Positions 54,245-63,429 of a stretch of 64,000 nt of DNA are shown piece by piece. Made by a program: the position numbers and the translations under genes. Origin of the DNA: Verrucomicrobiales bacterium (GTDB taxonomy: Bacteria; Verrucomicrobiota; Verrucomicrobiia; Limisphaerales; UBA9464); NCBI GenBank assembly GCA_027488845.1, contig JAIYBC010000013.1, forward strand, positions 1 to 64,000, given 5' to 3'. Below the pieces are notes generated by a model, which was not told the DNA's origin, made no database searches, and saw only the letters and a list, made by a program, of their open reading frames with translations. Within the stretch, counting starts at the first letter, position 1. Every line of letters begins with the position of its first letter.

Positions 54245-55345
54245 ATGTCCGAGGACGCAGGAGAGAAGACAGAGCAGCCGACAGCGAAGAAGCTGGAGGA
54301 GGCCCTCAAGCATGGACAGATACCGCGGTCGGCCGAGATCCAGACGGTGTCGGTGGTGTTCGCCGGGCTTTGGGCCATCCAGCGCTTCGGCACGGAGATG
54401 TGGCGCACGTTCACACAGGTCTTCGAGCGTGTCCTTGGGCATCTGCACGACATCCGGATCGATTTCGACGCCCTTCCCGACCTCGCCGCCAAGTCGTCCA
54501 TGACGATCATCGGCTGCGCGGCGCCGGTGGTCCTCGCCTCCGGCGCGGCCGGGCTTCTCGCGGGGGCGACCCAGAACCGCTTCAACATCTCCTCGGACAT
54601 GATCAGCCCCAACTGGGGGAGGCTGAACCCGATGTCGGGACTCGGACGCATCTTCTCGCCCAAGGCGGCGTTCCCTGCGGGCATCAGCCTGATGAAGCTC
54701 GGCTTCATCGGCTACTTCTCCTGGTCGCAGGTCAAGTCGGTGCTCGACGATCCGATCTTCCACACCGCTGTCGACACGCATCGGATCGCCACCTTCCTCT
54801 CGGACACGAGCTCCGCGTTGGCGGGCCGCATGCTGACCTGCCTGCTGGTGATCGCTGCCTGCGACTACGCCTATCAGGTCCGCAAGATCGGCAAGGACCT
54901 CATGATGACGAAGGAACAGGTCAAGGACGAGGCGAAGCAGCAGGACTCGAATCCGCATGTGAAGGGCGAGATGCGGAAGCGCCGGATGAAGATGAAGTCC
55001 TTCCGGGCGCAGCTGGCGGACGTGCCGAAGGCGGACGTCGTGCTCACCAACCCCACCCACATCGCGGTCGCGCTCTTCTACGACCGGGAGACGATGGGTG
55101 CCCCGAAGATCCTGGCCAAGGCCCGGGGCTTCAACGCGGCCCGCATCCGCGAGGCGGCCAAGGAACACCAGATCCCGATCGTCGAGAACAAGCCCTTGGC
55201 CCGGATGCTTTTCAAGTACGGCCGGGTCGACGGCGAGGTGCCGGTCCAACTCTATTCCGCAATCGCCGAGATCCTCGCGTACGTCTACCGCATCAACCGC
55301 TACCGCTACCACACCCAGGGCCGGCACCTGGGCGGGGCCCGCTGA
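54245..55345 (+). CDS. flhB: Flagellar export switch protein FlhB
   Basis: The 366-residue product starts with DAGEKTEQPTAKKLEEALKHGQI, the classic FlhB N-terminus, has four transmembrane helices, and a cytoplasmic domain with the autocleavage motif NPTH (Asn269) in VVLTNPTHIAVALFYDRETMGAP. Cleavage switches export from rod/hook to filament substrates. Length and motif position match enterobacterial FlhB. Confidence 0.96.
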   Translation: MSEDAGEKTEQPTAKKLEEALKHGQIPRSAEIQTVSVVFAGLWAIQRFGTEMWRTFTQVFERVLGHLHDIRIDFDALPDLAAKSSMTIIGCAAPVVLASGAAGLLAGATQNRFNISSDMISPNWGRLNPMSGLGRIFSPKAAFPAGISLMKLGFIGYFSWSQVKSVLDDPIFHTAVDTHRIATFLSDTSSALAGRMLTCLLVIAACDYAYQVRKIGKDLMMTKEQVKDEAKQQDSNPHVKGEMRKRRMKMKSFRAQLADVPKADVVLTNPTHIAVALFYDRETMGAPKILAKARGFNAARIREAAKEHQIPIVENKPLARMLFKYGRVDGEVPVQLYSAIAEILAYVYRINRYRYHTQGRHLGGAR

Positions 55346-55477
55346 TCCAGGCGGTCAGGCAGGACCTTCCCGGCCACCCGGCAAGCTCTTCCATCCGTGA
55401 ACGCGGGAAGGATGAAGTCCACTGCGGATCAACGGGTTGTGTGAGTTGGACCGCACCTTGCTAGACGAGACGGAACA

Positions 55478-57631
55478 GTGGATAGGATGACTCTCGCGAC
55501 GGACAACTTCTGGAAACGGATCGGCCAGATGGACCTCTGGCTGGTGGCCGGCGTCTTCGGGACGGTGATGCTGCTGATCCTGCCGGTGCCGCCGTGGCTG
55601 TTGGATCTGCTGTTGGCGGTGAGCATCGCGTCGTCGCTTCTGATCCTGCTGGTCATCCTCTATCTCGACGACCCGTCGGAGTTCACCGGGTTCCCATCAC
55701 TGCTCCTCTTCACGACGCTGTTCCGACTGGCCCTCAACGTCGCGACCACGCGCCTGATCCTGATCCACGGCGACGCCGGTCACATCATCGCCGCCTTCGG
55801 CAACTTCGTGGTCGGCGGCAACTACGTCGTCGGCATGGTCATCTTCCTGATCCTGGTGGTGATCAACTTCATCGTGATCACCAAGGGCGCGGGGCGCATC
55901 GCCGAGGTCGCCGCGCGCTTCACCCTGGACGCCATGCCGGGAAAGCAGATGGCGATCGATGCGGAACTGGGCGCCGGAATCATCAACGAGGACCAGGCGA
56001 GGACGCGTCGCCGGAAGGTGGAACAGGAAGCCGACTTCTACGGCGCGATGGACGGCGCCTCGAAGTTCGTGCGCGGCGACGCCGTGGCGGCGGTGATGAT
56101 CACCGCGGTCAACATCCTGGGCGGTTTTGCGATCGGCATCGCCCAGAAGGGCATGGCCATGGCCGACGCGCTCCAGCGTTACACACTGCTGTCGATCGGT
56201 GATGGACTCGTCTCGCAGGTGCCTGCGCTCATCACCTCGATGGCCGCGGGCATGCTGGTGACCCGGGCCGCCGCGAAGAACAACCTCGGCGAGGAACTCG
56301 GGCGTCAGCTCACCTTCTATCCCAAGGCGCTGACGATCCTGTCGATCCTGCTCGGGTTCATCTCGATCGTCCCCGGGCTGCCGATGTTCCCGTTCCTTTC
56401 CCTGTCGGTCCTGACCTGGTTCATCGCCAAGCGGATCAAGGCGAAGGCGGCCGCGGTCGCCGCGGAGGCGAAGAAGGGCACGGGGACCAAGTCCCAACGC
56501 TCCGGCGAGTCCTCCCCGCAGGCCGGTGGTGCGCAGGCCGGTGCCGGCGGCCAAGCCGGACCGGAGAAGCTGGAGAACCTGCTGTCGATCGATCCGCTGC
56601 AGATCGAGCTGGGTTTCGGACTGGTGTCGCTCGCCGACACCCGGAAGGGCGGCGACCTGCTGGAGCGGGTGACGGGTGTCCGTCGGCAGTTCGCCCAGGA
56701 CATGGGTATCGTGGTGCCCCCCATCAAGCTGCGCGACAACCTCCAGATCGGATCCAACGAGTACCGGTTCCTGCTGAAGGGGAACAGCGTCGCGAACGGC
56801 AGCCTCATGCCCGGCTATTCCCTCGCGATGAACGCGACCAACAGCCGCGTCACGTTGAAGGGCATCCCCACCATCGAACCGGTGTTCCAGCTGCCGGCGA
56901 CGTGGATCACCGAGGTCGAACGCAAGAGTGCCGAGGTCGCCGGATACACCGTGGTGGATGCCTCGAGCGTGCTCATCACCCACCTGACGGAGATGCTGAA
57001 GCGCAGCTGCCACGAGGTGCTTTCGCGTCAGGATGTGCAGCAGCTGCTGGACAACCTCAAGACCACGCATCCGACCGTGGTCAACGAGCTCGTTCCGGCC
57101 CTGCTCACGGTCGGACAGATCCAGCGCATCCTGCAGAACCTCCTGTCCGAAGGCATCTCCATCCGCAACCTGGCGACCATCCTGGAGAAGGTCAGCGACT
57201 TCGCCTCGATGACCAAGAACCCCGACGAACTGAGCGAGCATGCGCGCCGTGCGTTGGGATCGCAGATCGTGAAGCCGTACCAGGACGACCGCGGCATGCT
57301 GCGCGCCATCACCCTCGATCCCCGGCTCGAGCAGGAGATCTCCAAGGGCGTGCGCCAGACCGCGACCGAGATCGCCCTGCTGCTGGAGCCGCGGCTTGCG
57401 CGGCACCTGGTGGAGCAGCTTTCCCGGCAGATGCAGACATTGCTCGCCGAAGGCCGGGCGCCGGTGGTGCTGTGCGCGCCGCATCTGCGTCTCGCCTTCC
57501 GCCGCTTCTTCGAGGCGACCTTCAGCGACCTGACGGTGCTCAGCTATGCGGAGGTCCCGAGCCGGGTCGACATCCAGAGCGCGGGGACACTCGCCAGCCT
57601 GGAGTCGGTTCCGATGCCGGTGGCGGCCTGA
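55478..57631 (+). CDS. flhA: Flagellar export protein FlhA
   Basis: The 717-residue product has eight transmembrane segments to residue 320 and a cytoplasmic domain. The FHIPEP core is visible: FRLALNVATTRLIL, the GNFVVGGNYVVGMVIFLILV block, FTLDAMPGKQMAIDAEL, DFYGAMDGASKFVRGDA. FlhA forms the nonameric cytoplasmic export ring and docks chaperones. The start is GTG 55478 or ATG 55487. The export block ends here and convergent transcription follows. Confidence 0.96.
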   Translation: MDRMTLATDNFWKRIGQMDLWLVAGVFGTVMLLILPVPPWLLDLLLAVSIASSLLILLVILYLDDPSEFTGFPSLLLFTTLFRLALNVATTRLILIHGDAGHIIAAFGNFVVGGNYVVGMVIFLILVVINFIVITKGAGRIAEVAARFTLDAMPGKQMAIDAELGAGIINEDQARTRRRKVEQEADFYGAMDGASKFVRGDAVAAVMITAVNILGGFAIGIAQKGMAMADALQRYTLLSIGDGLVSQVPALITSMAAGMLVTRAAAKNNLGEELGRQLTFYPKALTILSILLGFISIVPGLPMFPFLSLSVLTWFIAKRIKAKAAAVAAEAKKGTGTKSQRSGESSPQAGGAQAGAGGQAGPEKLENLLSIDPLQIELGFGLVSLADTRKGGDLLERVTGVRRQFAQDMGIVVPPIKLRDNLQIGSNEYRFLLKGNSVANGSLMPGYSLAMNATNSRVTLKGIPTIEPVFQLPATWITEVERKSAEVAGYTVVDASSVLITHLTEMLKRSCHEVLSRQDVQQLLDNLKTTHPTVVNELVPALLTVGQIQRILQNLLSEGISIRNLATILEKVSDFASMTKNPDELSEHARRALGSQIVKPYQDDRGMLRAITLDPRLEQEISKGVRQTATEIALLLEPRLARHLVEQLSRQMQTLLAEGRAPVVLCAPHLRLAFRRFFEATFSDLTVLSYAEVPSRVDIQSAGTLASLESVPMPVAA

Positions 57632-57659
57632 CCCGGGCCGAATCGGCCTGCGGAAGCGG

Positions 57660-57722
57660 AAAGAGAAAATCCCCGCGGCCGAAGGCGACCGCGTCTGCGG
57701 ATCGCCTTTGCCTGCGGGGATT
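57660..57722 (-). terminator. Long hairpin terminator between flhA and the barrel gene
   Basis: AATCCCCGC (57668-57676) pairs with GCGGGGATT (57714-57722), with inner GGCGA/TCGCC and CCGC/GCGG pairing. On the minus strand it is followed by TTCTCTTTCC, fitting a terminator for the 57740-58897 gene. There is no T-run on the plus strand. Confidence 0.65.
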
Positions 57723-57739
57723 CCGAGTGACCGCCCCAA

Positions 57740-58897
57740 TCAGAAGATCCTGGAGACCGAGAAGGTCAGCAGGTAGTCGGCGAAGGCCGCGTCACCATGG
57801 CGGCCCTTCTGCTGGTCCCAGTAGCTCCGCTCGCGGTTGGCGTAGACCCTCAACGGGGAGTTCAGGGCGACGTTCCATTTTCCCGGCATCCAGCTGATGC
57901 CCGGTTCCAGGGCAACGGCGAATCCGGGACGCCGGAATCCCTCCTGGTCCCCGGCGTTGCCGTTGAGGTCTTCCACGGGAACGCCCTCGATGCGTCCGCC
58001 GAGGCTGAACGCGACGGCGTGCTTGCGGCTGATCACATAGGTGAAGCCGCCGCGGGCCATGTACTGGTCGGTGATGGACATCCCGTTGTCGATGTCGACG
58101 CCGCCGACCCTGGGGCCGGCATCGCGCCGTGCGGTGGGGTTCTTCGAGCTGTTCACGTTCTGAGGGTTGAAGAGGTAGAAGCCCTGGAGGTAGGCGATCC
58201 ACCGCGGCGCCAGCTCGCGGTACCCGTTGAATTCGACGCTCATGCCCCATCCGCCGTCGCCGGGCTGGATGGACTGGTCGACGTTGCGCCGCACCGGCTG
58301 GATGTTCACGCCCGCCGTGGGATCCTGATCCTGGTAGAACGTGTCGTCGGCTCCGTAGTCGCCGGTCGGCGCCTTCACACCGATGCTGACCTGGAGATTG
58401 CCCTTCGGGTTCTCCTTGGGATCCCAGATCCAGGCTCCGACGGTGGCTCGGATGTCACCCAGGCCGCTGGAGGTCGTATCCCGGCGCACGCCGCTGTGTT
58501 CGTAGGGAGCGGAGCGGACGTGGTAGACGTACGGCAGGGTCATCGTCGCGCTGTAGCGGGCGCTGAACTGGTAGGTCAGGCTCGCGTCGATGAAGCTGGA
58601 GTAGTTGATGACTTCGGTGCCCTGTTCGAAGCGGTTCATCCCGGCCGCGTTGCGGGACTCGCTGTCGCCGATGAAGTGCCGGTCGGACTTGAAGAAGCGG
58701 TAACCGACGCTGGCCAGCCAGCCTTTCTCCTGTAGGCCCACGCCGTCGCCGCTGAGGGCGTGGTTCATGGTGCACATGCCACCGCCGCGGACGGCCACGC
58801 AACCCTGGGCGAGGGTTGAATGGACACCGGCGGTTCCAAGCAGGATGGAAGAGAAGAGGACGACTTGGGAGGTCGCCCGGATCGGGAGTCGCTTCAT
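57740..58897 (-). CDS. Putative outer-membrane beta-barrel protein
   Basis: The 385-residue product has a signal peptide (residues 1-30) and a mature CVAVRGGGMC start. It then has many alternating-pattern strands (LASVGYRFFKSDRHFIG, TMTLPYVYHVRSAPYEHSG, GNLQVSIGVKAPTGDYG, GGWGMSVEFNGYRE) and a C-terminal YLLTFSVSRIF with a terminal Phe, the usual barrel end for BamA recognition. Resembles 'transporter' or phenol-degradation-type barrels. Substrate unknown. Confidence 0.8.
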   Translation of the reverse strand: MKRLPIRATSQVVLFSSILLGTAGVHSTLAQGCVAVRGGGMCTMNHALSGDGVGLQEKGWLASVGYRFFKSDRHFIGDSESRNAAGMNRFEQGTEVINYSSFIDASLTYQFSARYSATMTLPYVYHVRSAPYEHSGVRRDTTSSGLGDIRATVGAWIWDPKENPKGNLQVSIGVKAPTGDYGADDTFYQDQDPTAGVNIQPVRRNVDQSIQPGDGGWGMSVEFNGYRELAPRWIAYLQGFYLFNPQNVNSSKNPTARRDAGPRVGGVDIDNGMSITDQYMARGGFTYVISRKHAVAFSLGGRIEGVPVEDLNGNAGDQEGFRRPGFAVALEPGISWMPGKWNVALNSPLRVYANRERSYWDQQKGRHGDAAFADYLLTFSVSRIF

Positions 58898-58996
58898 GGG
58901 ATGACTAGATCCTATGCGGATCTTGGCGTTCCGGTGTGCAACTGGGGTGGAGGGGGCGCCTGGTGGGGCGAAATGGAGCCCAGGAGCCGCCGGCCG

Positions 58997-59527
58997 CTAT
59001 TTCTTCAGGAGTTCGCGGGCCTTCTCGAGGGCCTTCTCGGTCTCGGCCTTGGCCTTCTCGGCGGCGTCCTTGGCTCCGTCGGCCGCGGACTTGCCGATCT
59101 CCTTGGCGGACTGCAGGGCGGCGTTGCCGGTCTCCTTGGCCTTCTGCATCGCGGCGGCGCTTCCTTCGCGGATCCGTTGGGCCGCTTCGCTGTGGGCCGC
59201 CTCGGCCGCGGCGAGCTTGGCCTTCTCTGCGGCTGAGAGGGTGGCCACCTTGGCCTTGGCGGTGAGTTCGGCGATGGTCTTGGCGGCTTCGTCGGCCACG
59301 ATCGCCGCGCGGTCGCCCGCTTCGGACGCCGCCTTTTCCGACGCGGCGGCCGCCTTCCGGCCCGTGTCCTCCAAGGCCTGTCCGGCGGTCTTCATGGCGG
59401 ATTCGACCCGCTCGGCGGTGTCCTTCTTCGCAGCCGAACCGTCGGCGGCACCGGGCTCCTCCTTGCCGCAGCCGATGGCGATGAGGGACAGGGTGAGGAC
59501 GGCGAGGGTGGAGGGCGCGGGTTTCAT
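58997..59527 (-). CDS. Ala/Lys-rich helical lipoprotein
   Basis: The 176-residue product has a lipoprotein signal with lipobox LIAIGC (Cys about 20), then a 150-residue helical stretch almost entirely Ala, Lys, Glu, with 11-residue-like repeats (AAEKAKAETEKALEKARELL). This resembles LEA-like or apolipoprotein-type amphipathic helices. There is no catalytic motif. The low complexity makes homology unsafe. Composition is in line with neighbours, and ATG 59527 is well placed. Confidence 0.75.
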   Translation of the reverse strand: MKPAPSTLAVLTLSLIAIGCGKEEPGAADGSAAKKDTAERVESAMKTAGQALEDTGRKAAAASEKAASEAGDRAAIVADEAAKTIAELTAKAKVATLSAAEKAKLAAAEAAHSEAAQRIREGSAAAMQKAKETGNAALQSAKEIGKSAADGAKDAAEKAKAETEKALEKARELLKK

Positions 59528-59616
59528 GGGAGTTCCAAAACGGTTCCTGACTTCCGGATCCTCCTCGTTTCCCGCGAACCTGTCCAATCCGACCTCCGGA
59601 AGCGGATCCCGGAAAA

Positions 59617-60594
59617 CTACTCCGGCTGGCCTCGTTCCATCAGCCGCTTGTGGCGCAGGATCCCTTCGGCGATGGCCTCTGCGAGCTGTTCCCGGGTCTT
59701 GGTTCCGTAGATGAACCGGGCATCCGAGCCATGGGTCATGTATCCCGACTCGACCAGGATCCCGGGCATGCGCAGCAGCGTCAGTTCCTTGAACCGGGCC
59801 CGGCGGACGGCGCGGTCGGGGAGATCCGTCTGCTCGAGGATCGTGCGGTGGACCTGATGGGCGAGGGTGATGTTCTCCCGGTCCTGGGCGTTCCCGGGAT
59901 TCCAACCTCCGCCGTGATGGCCGGTGTCGTTGCTGGACGACGCCCCTGCCGGCGTGAGGCAGTAGGTTTCGACGCCCCGGACACGATGTTCTCCGGGCCC
60001 TTCATAGGCGTTGAAGTGCAGGCTGACGTAGAGGTCCGCCCCCATGCGGTTCGCCGCCGCCGCGCGGGATTCGAGCGGGAGGAAGGTGTCGTCCGAGCGC
60101 AGCATCGCGACCTTCAGTCCGGCCGCCCGCAGGCGCGTGGAGATCTCCTTGGCCAAGGCCAGCGTGTAGACCTTCTCCTTGCGGCTGCCTTCCATGTTCC
60201 CGGGGTCCTTGCCGCCGTGCCCGGCGTTGATGGCGACCAACCGGATCGGTTTGCCCGAATTCTTCGGAGGCGAGACCAGCGGACCGACGAGCGATTCGAT
60301 GTCCCGCTGCGAGACGCGCATTCGGCCGCCCCGGAAGACGGCCGGGTCGCTGAGGCGGAACTCGACGTCGTTGAAGACCAGCGTCGTCGACTCGCGACGG
60401 AGGCGGAGCCTGGACCAACGGTTGGTCAGGAGCAGGTCGTCACCGCGGTTTACGGCCCTGAGATCGTGGTTGGACGCCCAGGCCGCGATGTCGCGATAGG
60501 AGGAATCCGCGGACTTGGCGAGGACGCCCCAGCCGCAGGCCGCGGCGATCCAAACGGTCGCGACGATCCGGAGTGGCAGGGGGAGGCGGCGCAT
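59617..60594 (-). CDS. Exported N-acetylmuramoyl-L-alanine amidase (Amidase_3)
   Basis: The 325-residue product has a signal peptide (residues 1-26), an N-terminal beta domain, and a zinc amidase domain from residue about 113: LVAINAGHGGKDPGNMEGS, LESRAAAANRMGADLYVSLHFNA, and ILVESGYMTHGSDA near the end. The zinc ligands (His in NAGHGG, a middle Glu, His in SLHFNA) fit. The protein cleaves the peptide stem from muramic acid, for example in daughter-cell separation. It starts 12 bases after the aminopeptidase gene. Confidence 0.9.
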   Translation of the reverse strand: MRRLPLPLRIVATVWIAAACGWGVLAKSADSSYRDIAAWASNHDLRAVNRGDDLLLTNRWSRLRLRRESTTLVFNDVEFRLSDPAVFRGGRMRVSQRDIESLVGPLVSPPKNSGKPIRLVAINAGHGGKDPGNMEGSRKEKVYTLALAKEISTRLRAAGLKVAMLRSDDTFLPLESRAAAANRMGADLYVSLHFNAYEGPGEHRVRGVETYCLTPAGASSSNDTGHHGGGWNPGNAQDRENITLAHQVHRTILEQTDLPDRAVRRARFKELTLLRMPGILVESGYMTHGSDARFIYGTKTREQLAEAIAEGILRHKRLMERGQPE

Positions 60595-60606
60595 CCGGAC
60601 GGGGGT

Positions 60607-61722
60607 TCAGCGGAGTTGGTCCGGATTCAGGCCCTGCAGGTCCTTCGGGAGGAACAGTCCGTCCTTGCGGATCAGTTCCCGGTCGAACCAGACCTCGCCG
60701 CCGCCCCATTCCGGACGCTGGATCAGGACCATGTCCCAGTGCACCGCGGACTTGTTGCCGTTGCCGGGATCCTCGTAGGCCTGTCCCGGCGTGTAGTGCA
60801 ATGAACCGGCGATCTTCTCGTCGAACAGGATGTCGCACATCGGGTTCAGGATGTACGGGTTGAAGCCGAGGCTGAATTCCCCGATCGACCGGGCGCCGGG
60901 ATCCATGTCGAGGATCTCGTTCAGCTTCTTCTCCGAACCGCCCTGGCAGGTGGCCTTCACGATCCGGCCCTGCTTCAGCTCCAGGCGGATGCCCTCGAAC
61001 TTGGTGCCGGCGTAGAGCGTGGGCGTGTTGAAGGTGATGACGCCCTCCGACGACTTCAACGTCGGGCAGCTGAAGCACTCGCCGTCGGGGATGTTGCGGA
61101 GACCCTCGCACGGCTTCGCGCCGACGCCCTTGATCGAGAAGGTGAGGTCCGTGCCGGGGCCCTTGATGTGGACGCGGTCGGCCTTGCGCATCCGCTTCTC
61201 CAAAGGACCGCACGCGCGGGACATCTTCGCGTAGTCCATCGTGCAGACGTCGAAGTAGAACTTCTCGAAGGCCTCTGTGCTCATGTTGGCGGCCTGGGCC
61301 ATGCTCGGGGTCGGCCAACGTAGGACGCACCAGCGGGTCTTGTTGATGCGGTGGTCCAGCACCGGCCGGAGCGTCTTTGCGAAGAGCCGGGTCTTCTCGG
61401 AGGGGATGTCGCTGTTCTCGCCGGAGTTGTGCGCCCCGCGGATGGCGATGTAGGCGTGCATGCGCTTCATGCGCGCCATCTCGATGGTCTTCACCAGCGT
61501 CGCATGGCGTTCGTCGGTCCCGAGCTGGACCTCACGGATCACCCGGCCACTGCGCGTCTCGACGATCGGGGTGCCACCGGCCGCGCGGGCGGCCCGGATC
61601 AGCTCCACGGCCATGGCGTCCGGCGTGTCGATCAGGTCGATGAGGATGTTCTCCCCCGGCTGGATGGCACAGGAATACTCGATCAGCAGTTTGGCGAGGC
61701 GGGCGTATCTCGGGTCGCTCAT
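60607..61722 (-). CDS. M29-family aminopeptidase-like protein
   Basis: The 371-residue product resembles thermophilic-type (AmpS/PepT) metalloaminopeptidases. The probable metal-binding region is visible: IGEFSLGFNP, LHYTPGQAYEDPGNGNKSAV, HWDMVLIQRP, which supply the expected Glu, His, His and Asp ligands. The N-terminal half contains ALELIRAARAAGGTPIVETR-like helices. Members remove N-terminal residues from peptides. No signal peptide, so cytoplasmic. Followed by the amidase gene with a 12-base gap. Confidence 0.88.
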   Translation of the reverse strand: MSDPRYARLAKLLIEYSCAIQPGENILIDLIDTPDAMAVELIRAARAAGGTPIVETRSGRVIREVQLGTDERHATLVKTIEMARMKRMHAYIAIRGAHNSGENSDIPSEKTRLFAKTLRPVLDHRINKTRWCVLRWPTPSMAQAANMSTEAFEKFYFDVCTMDYAKMSRACGPLEKRMRKADRVHIKGPGTDLTFSIKGVGAKPCEGLRNIPDGECFSCPTLKSSEGVITFNTPTLYAGTKFEGIRLELKQGRIVKATCQGGSEKKLNEILDMDPGARSIGEFSLGFNPYILNPMCDILFDEKIAGSLHYTPGQAYEDPGNGNKSAVHWDMVLIQRPEWGGGEVWFDRELIRKDGLFLPKDLQGLNPDQLR

Positions 61723-62044
61723 GCGTTGGGCGGATGAGACCATGTTCCGGCCGGAGTGGACACGAAATCGTTCGGACCACTGGGCTGCCTTCGTGGGGTG
61801 ACACGGATTCCACGGAACGGCTTGGATCGCCCCAGATCCATGTGGCGGGCCCACGATACGGCCCTTGTCGGCTCACCCGGGATTGGGTCTTCACGGACCT
61901 CGACGTCCGGCGTTCTCCGGAGGCTTGGGCTTCCGCCTGCTGAAACCGCCCGACGTTCCCAAGTTCGAATTCCTGCGGCCGTGTCGTCTTCGGAAAGCCT
62001 CGCCGTGTCCGAATGCCTGGCTCCGGTGGGTCGCGATCCGGCGA
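61723..62044. other. 322-base intergenic region upstream of the aminopeptidase gene
   Basis: Both flanking genes are on the minus strand. I see no additional gene or clear terminator or riboswitch; the frames present have no family-like sequence. It presumably holds the promoter of the aminopeptidase-amidase pair. Confidence 0.5.
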
Positions 62045-63307
62045 TCAACCCGCCGGGGCGGGGGACTCCTCCAGACGCAGGAACAGCTCGGCGGCGGAAT
62101 CGGCGAAGCGGAGTCCCTTGCGGTTGAGGCGGAAGTGGCTGGGGGTCCGCTCGGCCCAGCCGCGCATCTGCAATTGGGTCATCTCGAAGACCCACTCCTC
62201 ACGGAGATCGAAGCCGGTCCGGCGGAGGAACTCCTCGAACGGCCATCCTGCGTTCATGCGCAGGCCGAACGCGGCCATCTCGCCGGCCCGGCGCAACGGG
62301 GAAAGGGCCTCGGCAAACTCCTTCGCGCGACGTCCCTTCTCGAGCTGTTCGCAATAGAGACGGGTGTTGGCCCAGTTGCGTGAACGCAGTCCGCGCACCC
62401 ATTCGCTGGCGCTGGGACCGAGCCCGTAGCTGTCCCGGCCCCGCCAGTAGCCGACGTTGTGGCGGCAGGCGTAGTGCGGGATCAGCTCCTCGACGTCGGG
62501 ACGGTCCACGGTCTCGCCGACACGGCGACGGCGGCCGAAATTGGCGACCTCGTACTGCTGGAAGCCCGCCTCCGCCGAACGGTCCACGAGGACCTCGTAC
62601 ATGTCGCAGGCCAGGTCCTCGTCGACGTCGCACTCGCCGGCCTTCATCTGCTCGTAGAGCGGCGTGTCCTCCTCGTAGATCACCTCGTAGCAGCTCAGGT
62701 GTTCGGTGCCGATGGCGAGCGCCTCGTCGAGCGTCCGGTTCCAGACCTCCATCGTCTGGCCCGGGATGGCGAACATCAGGTCGATGTTCAGGCTGTCGAA
62801 GCCGGCGTTCCTCAGGATGTCCACGCTGCGGAACACCATGTCCCGGCTGTGGACGCGGCCGAGCCGGTCGAGCAGGGCCTCGTCGAGGGACTGGACGCCC
62901 ATGGAGATGCGGTTCACGCCATGGCTCCGGAGCAGGGCGGCCTTGTCGGCCGAGACCGTGGCGGGATTGCACTCGACGCTCCATTCGTCCGCCTTGCCGA
63001 GGCCGAGTCGGTGCATCGTGGTCAGCACGGACTCCCACTGGCGGAGGTTGAGCAGGGAAGGGGTGCCGCCGCCGAAGAAGACGGTGCGTGGACGGCAATC
63101 CGGCGCGACCAGCTCAAGCTCGAGGAGCAGGGCGTCGACGTAGCGCTGGATGACGTCGCCCGGGGCCTGGCCGGAGTAGAAGGCGCAGTACTCGCACTTG
63201 TGCGCGCAGAACGGCACATGGACGTACAGCGAGTCGACGACCGGTCGGGCCGCGGACGGATTGGGGCCGGCGGCGGTCGTCAACAGCGGGATGGATTCGG
63301 CGGGCAT
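62045..63307 (-). CDS. hemW: HemW-like radical SAM protein (heme chaperone family)
   Basis: The 420-residue product begins HVPFCAHKCEYCAF, with the CX3CX2C cluster ligands Cys34, Cys38 and Cys41, then VFFGGGTPSLLNLRQ, EWSVECNPATVSADKA, NRISMGVQSLDEALL and GFDSLNIDLMFAIPGQT. This fits HemW, a heme chaperone, not HemN (HemN has an extra N-terminal segment). An insert of about 20 residues (RRRRVGETVDRPDVEEL) precedes HYACRHNVGYWRGRD. Start ATG 63307 gives the usual length. Confidence 0.9.
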   Translation of the reverse strand: MPAESIPLLTTAAGPNPSAARPVVDSLYVHVPFCAHKCEYCAFYSGQAPGDVIQRYVDALLLELELVAPDCRPRTVFFGGGTPSLLNLRQWESVLTTMHRLGLGKADEWSVECNPATVSADKAALLRSHGVNRISMGVQSLDEALLDRLGRVHSRDMVFRSVDILRNAGFDSLNIDLMFAIPGQTMEVWNRTLDEALAIGTEHLSCYEVIYEEDTPLYEQMKAGECDVDEDLACDMYEVLVDRSAEAGFQQYEVANFGRRRRVGETVDRPDVEELIPHYACRHNVGYWRGRDSYGLGPSASEWVRGLRSRNWANTRLYCEQLEKGRRAKEFAEALSPLRRAGEMAAFGLRMNAGWPFEEFLRRTGFDLREEWVFEMTQLQMRGWAERTPSHFRLNRKGLRFADSAAELFLRLEESPAPAG

Positions 63308-63429
63308 GCGATGGGCTGAACGGGCGGACCTCTCGGACAGAATGCCTCCGGTTGGCCTGGAATCCAACGATACCCTTCCTCGCCTCCTACGGCTTGCCGG
63401 AAACCGGAGGTTCAGAAGAAGATCGAGTC

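Noticed and set aside
53414-55327. Long minus-strand open frame across the flagellar genes
   Set aside because: It is an antisense shadow of GC-rich coding DNA; its sequence is low-complexity and no family matches, while fliR and flhB on the plus strand are clear.
51914-57631. Injectisome-type (non-flagellar) type III secretion
   Set aside because: A FliO homologue and flagellar-type FlhB/FlhA motifs are present, and no injectisome-specific genes are seen.
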